Notes under the pieces: model-generated | Seen by the model: the letters and a program-made list of their open reading frames with translations, nothing else | The model's database searches: none | What the model was told of the DNA's origin: nothing | Shown: one piece after another, positions 17,438-23,732 of the stretch | How the letters are laid out: each line of letters opens with the position of its first letter | How positions within the stretch are numbered: the stretch's first letter is position 1 | NCBI GenBank assembly: GCA_022511385.1 | Contig: JAFLRN010000010.1 | Location: 14,499 to 59,723 of the forward strand | Origin: Acetatifactor sp. | Lineage (GTDB): Bacteria; Bacillota; Clostridia; Lachnospirales; Lachnospiraceae | DNA length: 45,225 nt | Direction of reading: 5' to 3' | Translations under genes and position numbers: made by a program

Positions 17438-17992
17438 TCACTCCTGCGCCGGGTGCTTCAATGTTCCAAATCTTGACAGCGGCCATATTCGCAGCACGAC
17501 CCGTCCTACGATGTCGTCTCTTTTGATGTTTCCGACAATCTCTAAACGGCTGTCAGAGCTGTTGTTCCGATTATCACCCATTACAAAGTATTCGTCTTCA
17601 CCAAGCTGAATTGGCTCGCTGGCAATACCTCTGTTCTCCGGCCGGATCACCTCTTTACCATAGTTTTCCTCCAGAATCTCCCCGTTGATATAAATATTTC
17701 CCTGGCTGTCTATCTGTACAGTCTCACCGGGCAGTCCGATGATACGCTTGATATAAAATTTGTTATTTTCATATCGAAAGGGGAACACAATGATATCAAA
17801 CCGTTCCGGATCCCGGAAGCGATAGGTGATCTTATCCACGATCAAATTGTCCCCGTCATACAGCGTGGCCTCCATGGATCCGCCCTCTACCTTGGTTCTC
17901 TGTCCGATAAAGGTGATCACAAGATAGGTCAGGCAAAGCACCCCCAACAGGTACAACAGGATATTGATCATTTCTTTCATAGTTTTATTCAT
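17438..17992 (-). CDS. lepB: Type I signal peptidase (first of two)
   Basis: Membrane serine protease that removes signal peptides. One N-terminal membrane helix (LLYLLGVLCLTYLVITF), the catalytic Ser in EGGSMEATL, the catalytic Lys in FYIKRIIGLPGE, and box E GDNRNNSSDSR are all present. Length is 184 residues from the ATG at 17992; a TTG at 18004 would add four residues, and the weak AAAGG site does not decide between them. It lies between rbgA and rnhB, and a second signal peptidase gene lies on the other side of rbgA. The two proteins are clearly different in sequence, so they are not a recent duplication. Confidence 0.94.
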   Translation of the reverse strand: MNKTMKEMINILLYLLGVLCLTYLVITFIGQRTKVEGGSMEATLYDGDNLIVDKITYRFRDPERFDIIVFPFRYENNKFYIKRIIGLPGETVQIDSQGNIYINGEILEENYGKEVIRPENRGIASEPIQLGEDEYFVMGDNRNNSSDSRLEIVGNIKRDDIVGRVVLRIWPLSRFGTLKHPAQE

Positions 17993-18036
17993 ATCAAACA
18001 CCAAACCTTTCCAAGCAGGTTCCTTCCACTTTACAC

Positions 18037-18903
18037 CTAAGGGTGTTCCAGCGTCATTCTGCCCAGCCTTCCTCCCCGAAAATCATCCAGCAGGATACCG
18101 GCGGCTTTTTTCATATCCAGAGTTTCACCTCGGGCAAGACAGCCTCTGCTCCGGGCAATGGCTTCCAGAGTTTCTGCCGGGATTTCTCCCCACTCTACGG
18201 CATAACGCACTTTTATATTTTCCGGGTACAGCTGCCTTATAACAGTCAGCAGATCGCAGGCCAGCTCTTCCAGAATAATAACTTCATCGTTCATAGAACC
18301 TATAAACGCAAGCCGCATGCCGGCTTCGGCATCCTCAAATTTTGGCCAGAGAATACCGGGTGTATCCAAAAGCTCCAAACTCTTGTTCAGCCGGATCCAT
18401 TGTTTTCCCTTTGTGACACCCGGCTTATTTCCTGTCTTCGCACAGGCCTTTCCTGCAAAGGCGTTGATGAAGGTGGATTTTCCTACGTTGGGAATTCCTA
18501 CCACCATTGCCCGGACCGGCCGGTTCACAATTCCGCGCTTTCTGTCACGCTCCAGCTTTTCCCTACAGGCTTCCTGCACCAGATTGTTAATAGCCTTCAC
18601 TCCCGCGCCAGTCTTTGCGTTGATCTCCAGAACATGAGCACCCTGTCCCTGAAAATATGCAGCCCACTGTCTATTGTACTCCGGATCCGCCAGGTCCGAT
18701 TTGTTCAGGAGCACGATCCTTGATTTTCCTGCCCCCAGCTTGTCAATGTCCGGATTGCGGCTGCTAAGTGGTATCCTGGCATCAACCAGCTCGATAATGA
18801 GGTCGATAAGTCCGATATTCTCCTGCATCATCCGGATTGCCTTCGTCATATGTCCAGGATACCAGTGATAACTGTTTCTGTCTTTTCTATCCTTCTCTTC
18901 CAT
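18037..18903 (-). CDS. rbgA: Ribosome biogenesis GTPase RbgA (YlqF)
   Basis: Circularly permuted GTPase that acts late in 50S subunit assembly. The permuted order is visible: HWYPGHMTKA and VDARIPLSSRNP, then G4 LLNKSDLAD, then G1 VGIPNVGKSTFIN and G3 LLDTPGILWPKF. Length 288 fits. I place the start at 18903, where ATG shares its A with the TGA stop of the upstream signal peptidase (TGATG), indicating translational coupling; the longer reading from 18951 would overlap that gene by 49 bp and adds non-family residues. Confidence 0.95.
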   Translation of the reverse strand: MEEKDRKDRNSYHWYPGHMTKAIRMMQENIGLIDLIIELVDARIPLSSRNPDIDKLGAGKSRIVLLNKSDLADPEYNRQWAAYFQGQGAHVLEINAKTGAGVKAINNLVQEACREKLERDRKRGIVNRPVRAMVVGIPNVGKSTFINAFAGKACAKTGNKPGVTKGKQWIRLNKSLELLDTPGILWPKFEDAEAGMRLAFIGSMNDEVIILEELACDLLTVIRQLYPENIKVRYAVEWGEIPAETLEAIARSRGCLARGETLDMKKAAGILLDDFRGGRLGRMTLEHP

Positions 18904-19481
18904 CACTTTACAAATCCCATGCCCAACTGCTCGCAGGGTGCACGGAACCACACCTTTCCTATGATATCGGTTTCCTGTACCGGACCGATATTGGCGGATC
19001 GGCTGTCCTCACTGTTTCCCGGATTGTCCCCGATACAAAAATATTCGCCCACCCCCAGAGTCAACTCGTTTTCCACGATACCAGGATCCGATATGCGCTC
19101 CGTCACCCAAGGACTCTCCAGGCCATTCACATAGAGGATGCCGTTACTGACCAGAACACTGTCGCCTGGTACCGCCACCACCCGCTTTACATAGTAGTGG
19201 GCATTTTCATTGCCGTTTGGCAGAAACACCACTACATCTCCTCTGGCAGGAGAGGATACTACATACAGAAAACGGTTGATATAAATCTTCTGTTCGTTGT
19301 ACAGAGAAGGCACCATGGACACTCCCACAACATTGGTGGTCATCCCCAAAAAATACACCAGCACACCTGCAATAAAGACAGCCACAAGGATGCCGAAAAG
19401 CCAGGTAAATATTTCCCTGACAATGGTCGGGCTTATTTTTTTCTTTTTCTTATAAAAACTTAACTCTTTGATTTTAGCCAT
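18903..19481 (-). CDS. lepB: Type I signal peptidase (second of two)
   Basis: Membrane serine protease with a basic N-terminus (AKIKELSFYKKKKK), one membrane helix (about 25-46), the catalytic Ser in VGVSMVPSL, the catalytic Lys in YYVKRVVAVPGD and box E GDNPGNSEDSR. It has 192 residues from ATG 19481. There is no ribosome binding site upstream: an extended -10 element ends 6 bases before the ATG, so the mRNA may begin at the start codon itself. A longer reading from TTG 19529 would run through the rplS terminator and is unlikely. Its stop overlaps the rbgA start by one base. It appears to be the first gene of an eight-gene operon that ends with pgeF. Confidence 0.9.
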   Translation of the reverse strand: MAKIKELSFYKKKKKISPTIVREIFTWLFGILVAVFIAGVLVYFLGMTTNVVGVSMVPSLYNEQKIYINRFLYVVSSPARGDVVVFLPNGNENAHYYVKRVVAVPGDSVLVSNGILYVNGLESPWVTERISDPGIVENELTLGVGEYFCIGDNPGNSEDSRSANIGPVQETDIIGKVWFRAPCEQLGMGFVK

Positions 19482-19487
19482 GAAATG

Positions 19488-19493
19488 AGTATA
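19488..19493 (-). promoter_or_regulatory. Extended -10 promoter for lepB2-rbgA operon, possibly leaderless
   Basis: On the minus strand TGGTATACT (extended -10; hexamer TATACT at 19488-19493) is followed by CATTTC and then the lepB2 ATG. With the usual 6-base gap between hexamer and start site, transcription would begin at the A of ATG (19481). The -35 region (TTTCCT at 17 bp) is poor, which fits an extended -10 promoter. It lies just behind the rplS terminator. Confidence 0.5.
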
Positions 19494-19512
19494 CCACATA
19501 TTTTGAAAGAAG

Positions 19513-19550
19513 GAAATAGAAAAGGACAATCACATGCGTAATTGTCCTTT
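19513..19550 (-). terminator. Intrinsic terminator after rplS
   Basis: AAAGGACAAT (19550-19541 read on the minus strand) pairs perfectly with ATTGTCCTTT (19530-19521), loop of 10 bases, followed by TCTATTT. It begins 8 bp after the rplS stop codon and separates rplS from lepB2. Confidence 0.8.
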
Positions 19551-19557
19551 GGTTTTC

Positions 19558-19905
19558 TTATCTTACCAGCTCTTTTACCTTTGCCTTCTTGCCGACGCGG
19601 TCTCTCAGGTAGTTCAGCTTTGCACGTCTTACTTTACCTCTTCTGACAACCTCTATCTTTTCCACATTGGGAGAATGCAGGGGCCAGGTCTTCTCAACGC
19701 CGATACCGTTGGAGTTCTTTCTTACGGTGAAGGTCTCTCTGTTGCTGCCGCCCTGACGCTTTAAGACAACGCCTTCGAATACCTGGATTCTCTCGCGGTT
19801 TCCCTCCTTGATCTTACCGTACACTCTTACGGTGTCGCCGACTGCAAAATCGTCTACTTTTTCTTTCAGCTGCTCAGCTTCAATTTCCTTGATAATGTCA
19901 CTCAT
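19558..19905 (-). CDS. rplS: 50S ribosomal protein L19
   Basis: Ribosomal protein at the 30S/50S interface. The 115-residue sequence has the family text [34 protein letters not shown] and the C-terminal [20 protein letters not shown] perfect AAGGAGG lies 7 bp before the ATG. Although trmD-rplS order is conserved, here rplS has its own promoter, a roughly 100-base leader and its own terminator, and is separated from trmD by about 500 bp of repeats, so it is an independent transcription unit. Confidence 0.98.
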   Translation of the reverse strand: MSDIIKEIEAEQLKEKVDDFAVGDTVRVYGKIKEGNRERIQVFEGVVLKRQGGSNRETFTVRKNSNGIGVEKTWPLHSPNVEKIEVVRRGKVRRAKLNYLRDRVGKKAKVKELVR

Positions 19906-20006
19906 AATGAGCCTCCTTTTACTTAAAATTGGATGTTCTTAATACTTGTATGGACGCTTGGTTATGAGCTCCATTGGTAACAGAGGACCATCTCGTTTTT
20001 CGCAAC
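19906..20006 (-). promoter_or_regulatory. Candidate L19 autoregulatory leader
   Basis: The predicted rplS transcript starts near 20006 and has about 100 bases before the ATG. Short complementary segments (for example ATGG/CCAT and CTC/GAG around CCAATGGAG) suggest a folded leader, and Firmicutes L19 genes are known to have a ribosomal-protein leader in this position. I cannot verify a match to that leader family by eye. Confidence 0.4.
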
Positions 20007-20012
20007 GTTTTA

Positions 20013-20041
20013 ATTTTATCATATTGGTGGGGAAAATGCAA
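20013..20041 (-). promoter_or_regulatory. Sigma-A-like promoter of rplS
   Basis: Minus strand TTGCAT (20036-20041), 17-bp spacer, TAAAAT (20013-20018) preceded by TGA, giving an extended -10. It lies between the repeat block and the rplS leader. Confidence 0.75.
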
Positions 20042-20064
20042 TGTTTTTTTGCATTGTTTTTGAA

Positions 20065-20231
20065 ATCACTGCTAGTGACGCTCAGTACTGGCAATGGTCC
20101 TCTGGCAGACACGCTTGTGGGGATTACTGCTAGTGACGCTCAGCCCTGGCAATGGTCCTCTGGCAGACATGCTTGTGGGGATCACTGCTAGTGACGCTCA
20201 ACCCTGGCAATGGTCCTCCGGCAGACACGCT
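20065..20231. repeat. 58-bp direct repeat, two full copies plus one partial
   Basis: Copies begin at 20065, 20123 and 20181, a constant 58-bp period. The shared core is ACTGCTAGTGACGCTCA, then CTGGCAATGGTCCTC, GGCAGACA and GCTTGTGGGG, with a few substitutions. The third copy breaks off after about 51 bp. Each copy contains a small palindrome CACTGCTAGTG. The ten bases AGTGACGCTC also occur at 22996-23005, between khpA and the GNAT gene. The block is non-coding and lies between the trmD fusion gene and the rplS promoter. Confidence 0.92.
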
Positions 20232-20331
20232 CCCGCTTGAAAAACACGTAGCGGTACTAGGCTCGACAGGACCTCGCCAAGTGCCGACGTGTTTTTAACA
20301 GTCTGCCGGAGGACCATTGCCAGGGCTGAGC
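20196..20331. repeat. 136-bp nested inverted repeat (cruciform-like)
   Basis: The third copy of the 58-bp repeat (20196-20226) is complementary to an inverted partial copy (20301-20331) at 30 of 31 positions. Inside lies a second perfect 10-bp stem, AAAAACACGT (20240-20249) with ACGTGTTTTT (20287-20296), and within that a third weaker CGGTACT/AAGTGCCG pairing. The inner stem ends in five T in both directions and may act as a bidirectional terminator for the trmD operon. Confidence 0.88.
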
Positions 20332-20357
20332 TGTATCTGACAGGAATGTGAACCATG

Positions 20358-20420
20358 GCTTTTATTGTTTTTATCGTTTTTATAGTTTTTATAGTTTTTA
20401 TAGTTTTTATAGTTTTGTTC
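20358..20420. repeat. 9-bp tandem repeat GTTTTTATA behind trmD
   Basis: Seven 9-bp units, four of them exactly GTTTTTATA (20376-20411), end 7 bp before the trmD fusion stop codon. On the minus strand the units read as A-rich ACTATAAAA. Any frame through them gives a Thr-Ile-Lys repeat; I regard that as non-coding. Confidence 0.9.
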
Positions 20421-20427
20421 GTTACTG

Positions 20428-21804
20428 TTATTGCTTTTCTATCCACCAGAAGGTGTCCTTTGCCTGGTAAAAGCCCAGTTTTTCTTGGAGCCGTACGGAA
20501 GTTTCATTTCCTACGATCACATGTCCATAAGGAATCCAGCCGCGTTCCAGCATGCGGTTTACGGTGTAAGCTTCAAGGGATGTGGCGATTCCGCGGCCTC
20601 TGTAAGGTTTTTCTACATAGAGCAGGCCTAGGCTGCCCTCGTCGTGCATGCCTATGAAACCCACAAGATGTTGATCCACAAAGGCGCCGTATATCACACC
20701 GGCCAGAAGTCTGTCCCTTATATACTCAGGAGTTTCCATGTCATAATGTGCGCAGATGTATTCCAGGCTTTCCAGTCCCAGCCTGCGGATGTCCTTATGC
20801 TGCACTGGGAGGGGTTCTCTCTGGGTGTATAGGAACTGGCGGCACTCACAGAACTCTTGACAGCCCTGCTCCAAAAGTAATGTTTTCATAAAGGCTTGGC
20901 TGACCACGTGCCATCTGGTTTCATCGGGGCAATATTTCAAGAGCATTCTGCCGCTCTCCGGCGACGCCGCTTTCAGCATGCAGGTGCTGCTGTCCCGGTT
21001 GTAAACGGCGATATCCTCTCCTTTGGCATACAGGATCTCCCCATGTCCCCTGGCCAGACATTCCATGATGTGGATGTTGTTCCGTTTATCCTTTGAGAGA
21101 CGTTTGATCAGCTGTTGTCTGGCTTCATACCGCTCGTATAGGTCCGGGCGCACCCGCTCTGTCCGCTCTCTTGACTGTTCCAGCCGCCACTTATTTATCT
21201 CTCTGTGATTGCCCGATAGTAGGACTTTGGGTACGCTTTTCCCCTTCCATACCTCGGGTCTGGAGTACTGGGGGTATTCCAGCAGGTCGTTGTGGAAGCT
21301 TTCCTCCTGGGCAGAGGTTTCGTTTCCAAGCACTCCGGGAATCAGCCTTGCCACCGCATCGATGATCACCATGGCGGCCAATTCCCCGCCAGTGAGCACG
21401 TAATCGCCGATGGAAACGTAATCTGTGACTACCTCTTCCAGGACCCTCTCGTCAATGCCTTCGTAGTGGCCGCAGAGAAGGATCAGTTCCTCCTCTTTTG
21501 CAAGCTCCTTGGCTAAACTCTGGTCAAAGGGACGGCCCTGGGGCGTCACATAGACAGTGCGCAGTTTTCTGCCGCCGGAGACGGCTCTGTGGGCATCATA
21601 GACCGGCTGGGCCTGTATCAGCATCCCCGCCCCGCCGCCATAAGGAGTGTCGTCCACCTTTCCGTGACGCTCCTGTGTATAGTCCCGGATGTTCACTGGG
21701 TTTATGGCTATGATATTTTTCTCCGCCGCCTTACCGATGATACTGGGACTTAAGCCCTGTTTGATCATCTCCGGGAACAACGTCAACACATGAAACTTCA
21801 TCAT
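20428..21804 (-). CDS. trmD: TrmD tRNA (guanine37-N1)-methyltransferase fused to a GNAT acetyltransferase domain
   Basis: Residues 1 to about 240 are a complete TrmD, which methylates G37 of tRNAs and prevents frameshifting: FHVLTLFPEM, LLCGHYEGIDERVLE, YVLTGGELAAMVIIDAVARL (the knotted SAM-binding site) and EINKWRLEQSRERT. About 220 further residues follow without a stop and end in a GNAT fold: GFIGMHDEGSLGLLYVEKP, the acetyl-CoA loop YRGRGIATSLEAYTVNRML and VGNETSVRLQEKLGF. Typical TrmD is 230-250 residues, so this is a true two-domain protein of 458. The ATG at 21804 overlaps the rimM stop as ATGA, showing coupling. The target of the acetyltransferase half is unknown; the C-terminal half resembles free-standing GNATs of unknown substrate. 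Confidence 0.9.
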   Translation of the reverse strand: MMKFHVLTLFPEMIKQGLSPSIIGKAAEKNIIAINPVNIRDYTQERHGKVDDTPYGGGAGMLIQAQPVYDAHRAVSGGRKLRTVYVTPQGRPFDQSLAKELAKEEELILLCGHYEGIDERVLEEVVTDYVSIGDYVLTGGELAAMVIIDAVARLIPGVLGNETSAQEESFHNDLLEYPQYSRPEVWKGKSVPKVLLSGNHREINKWRLEQSRERTERVRPDLYERYEARQQLIKRLSKDKRNNIHIMECLARGHGEILYAKGEDIAVYNRDSSTCMLKAASPESGRMLLKYCPDETRWHVVSQAFMKTLLLEQGCQEFCECRQFLYTQREPLPVQHKDIRRLGLESLEYICAHYDMETPEYIRDRLLAGVIYGAFVDQHLVGFIGMHDEGSLGLLYVEKPYRGRGIATSLEAYTVNRMLERGWIPYGHVIVGNETSVRLQEKLGFYQAKDTFWWIEKQ

Positions 21805-22316
21805 GTCTCGTCCAACAATCCTTCCAAAATATGAATTCTGATAAATCCGGCTTCCACATCCACCTCCAGCACACACTGTTTGATGGCGGGAAGAAGTAGT
21901 TCTCTTCCGTCGTTCATCTCAATGACATACACATCATTTGCCCCGGTCTCCATGACACTTTTCAGGACACCGATGGGCGTTCCGTCCTCATCCTTTACCT
22001 GAAGCCCCTCCAGGTCTGCGATAAAGTACTCATCCCGGCCCAGCCGCACAGCGTTCTCGCGGGGTACTAAAAGGGCGTGCTGGCGGAATTTTTCCACATC
22101 ATTCATGCTATCCAGGTCTTTGAATTTCAGGATTACGAACTGCTTAAAAAATTTCACATGCTCAATTTCCAGACTCCTGTGCTCTTTTCCTGTATCCAGA
22201 ATTACTTCCTTCAGGCGTTTAAATCGCCTGGGGTCGTCGGTGGTGGGAAAAACCTTTACCTCGCCGCTTACACCATGGGTTGTGGTGATAATGCCCACCT
22301 GAAAAAAATCTTCCAT
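21801..22316 (-). CDS. rimM: 16S rRNA processing protein RimM
   Basis: Ribosome assembly factor for the 30S head. N-terminal VGIITTTHGVSGEVKVFPTTDDPRRF and the C-terminal PRC-barrel (EYFIADLEGLQVKDEDGTPIG, NDVYVIEMNDGRELLLPAI) are classical; 171 residues is normal. The stop overlaps the trmD start by 4 bp. Upstream it is separated from khpA by an acetyltransferase gene, which is not part of the usual khpA-rimM arrangement. Confidence 0.96.
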   Translation of the reverse strand: MEDFFQVGIITTTHGVSGEVKVFPTTDDPRRFKRLKEVILDTGKEHRSLEIEHVKFFKQFVILKFKDLDSMNDVEKFRQHALLVPRENAVRLGRDEYFIADLEGLQVKDEDGTPIGVLKSVMETGANDVYVIEMNDGRELLLPAIKQCVLEVDVEAGFIRIHILEGLLDET

Positions 22317-22352
22317 ACTTCTTCCTCTTGCTTATTTCCTGCAAAATTTTAG

Positions 22353-22934
22353 TTATTTTAAGACCTTCCGCATGATGATCTGTCCATCCTGCCGTGCTGC
22401 CTCTTGAAATCCGGCTTTTTGGAATAATCTGACCGGACCCTGGAAATCATGATCATCACGTCCCTCATATATCCTGGGATAGCCTTCAACAGCCGCATAG
22501 CCCTTTCTCCTGGCATCATCACATACTCTGTCTATCAATGCCGATGCTATGCCTCTTCCCCGATACCCGGGCGCTATTTCAAAACATACAATGGATATGG
22601 TTTTTCCGCAAGTGTTCACACGGGCGAATTCCGGGACAAAGCCTGCATAGCTTTCCATATCCGCCGCGTTACACCATCCAACGGAAGTCTTGCCGTCGAA
22701 TGCTAAATATCCATGGATTTTATTTTCATCGAGCATCCTTACGGCATATTTCCGGATTGTTTCCTTTACTCCATTTGTCTGAAATTCACTGACCATTTGT
22801 TTTATGGCAGTTTCATCCTGATTCGGTGAGGTACAATAACATGGGCCGTTTGGGTTTCCATCTGTGAATGCACGGTTATCAAAGAAATCCAGGTAGTCTG
22901 ACTTATGTTCAGGAGATAAGGGTCTTATGATCAT
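22353..22934 (-). CDS. GNAT-family N-acetyltransferase
   Basis: A 193-residue acetyltransferase with the acetyl-CoA loop in FEIAPGYRGRGIASALIDRV (about residues 120-139) and a C-terminal LFQKAGFQEAARQDGQ. The start at 22934 is fixed by a GGAGGG site 7 bp upstream; an upstream in-frame TTG lies within that site. The middle contains YCTSPNQDE and a Cys-rich patch (GPCYC), seen in some clostridial GNATs. The substrate is not predictable. The gene sits inside the khpA-rimM interval, 36 bp before rimM, and is co-oriented, so it is likely co-transcribed with ribosome assembly genes. This free GNAT and the one fused to TrmD differ in sequence. Confidence 0.85.
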   Translation of the reverse strand: MIIRPLSPEHKSDYLDFFDNRAFTDGNPNGPCYCTSPNQDETAIKQMVSEFQTNGVKETIRKYAVRMLDENKIHGYLAFDGKTSVGWCNAADMESYAGFVPEFARVNTCGKTISIVCFEIAPGYRGRGIASALIDRVCDDARRKGYAAVEGYPRIYEGRDDHDFQGPVRLFQKAGFQEAARQDGQIIMRKVLK

Positions 22935-22959
22935 AAAGCTTCCCTCCAAATACGTAAGT

Positions 22960-22987
22960 AAGGAGGAACCGCTTGTGTTCCTCCCTT
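22960..22987 (-). terminator. Hairpin between khpA and the GNAT gene (possible attenuator)
   Basis: AAGGAGGAAC (22960-22969) pairs with GTTCCTCCCTT (22977-22987) with one bulge and a 7-base loop. On the minus strand only a broken T-rich stretch (TTACTTACGTATTT) follows, so termination would be partial. The stem also contains GGAGG/CCTCC, so an effect on translation signals is possible. Confidence 0.4.
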
Positions 22988-23021
22988 GCTAACTGAGTGA
23001 CGCTCTGGCTGAGCTGGTGGG

Positions 23022-23249
23022 CTACATAATCTCCACATCTACCCGTTTATTATCTTTGGATGATGCGGCTTTTACTACGGCGCGGATTGCCTTGGCGATC
23101 CTGCCCTGTTTGCCGATCACCTTGCCCATATCGGATGGCGCTACATGAAGCTCAATGACGATATTTTTGCCCTCAGTTTTTTCGGTCACGACCACCTCGT
23201 CGGGATTGTCCACCAGAGCCTTCGCAACAACTTCCACTAATTCCTTCAT
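23022..23249 (-). CDS. khpA: KH-domain RNA-binding protein KhpA (YlqC)
   Basis: A 75-residue single KH domain with the GxxG-type loop in MGKVIGKQGRIAKAIRAVV. In Firmicutes it partners KhpB/Jag in RNA binding affecting cell size and division. AGGAGG precedes the ATG. It lies 27 bp after rpsP, the universal Firmicutes order. Confidence 0.95.
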   Translation of the reverse strand: MKELVEVVAKALVDNPDEVVVTEKTEGKNIVIELHVAPSDMGKVIGKQGRIAKAIRAVVKAASSKDNKRVDVEIM

Positions 23250-23276
23250 TAGGTTACCTCCTAAGAATCAGAATCT

Positions 23277-23522
23277 TTATTTCTCAATACCAGCTGCCTT
23301 AAAGAGCTTGCCAACCACCTCAGTGGGCTGTGCGCCATTAGCCAGCCACTTCTTTGCCAGCTCCTCGTTGATCTTAAAGGTGCTGGGATCGGTACTGGGA
23401 TCATAGGTGCCGATCTCCTCGATAAACCTTCCGTCTCTGGGGGAACGAGAATCAGCTACGATGATTCTATAAAAAGGAGCCTTCTTCTGTCCCATTCTCT
23501 TCAATCTGATCTTTACTGCCAT
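23277..23522 (-). CDS. rpsP: 30S ribosomal protein S16
   Basis: An 81-residue ribosomal protein: [40 protein letters not shown] and [12 protein letters not shown] are family hallmarks. The reading frame stays open for 66 codons upstream, but the true start is the ATG at 23522, which has AGAGG at the right distance and gives the normal S16 N-terminus. The 210-bp gap to ffh holds a GC-rich self-complementary patch (around GCGGCCGTGCCGC) and no clear promoter. Confidence 0.98.
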   Translation of the reverse strand: MAVKIRLKRMGQKKAPFYRIIVADSRSPRDGRFIEEIGTYDPSTDPSTFKINEELAKKWLANGAQPTEVVGKLFKAAGIEK

Positions 23523-23732
23523 TTTCTTACCTCTTTCCGCCGCTCTCTGCGACACTTTTGTTGTTATGTTTGTTGTGTTTTTATGAAAAGGATGCTGCGG
23601 CCGTGCCGCACCGCCATCCATATTCACCACCATTAGGGTTGCAGGTAATGCACGTGCTTTTACAATCACTGCTGACAGGCAAACTGAAAACAAAGCAGAT
23701 CTAAGGACATGCATACCCAAAGACTTGCAGCT

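Noticed and set aside
20065..20231. CRISPR-like array
   Set aside because: The 58-bp units are contiguous with no spacers between repeats, and no cas gene is near.
20198..20446. 82-residue frame with a Thr-Ile-Lys repeat
   Set aside because: It is a translation of the 9-bp repeat and the cruciform DNA, has no ribosome binding site and overlaps trmD-GNAT.
23523..23720. N-terminal extension of S16 by 66 residues
   Set aside because: The frame is open by chance; the ATG at 23522 has the proper binding site and gives the universal S16 N-terminus.
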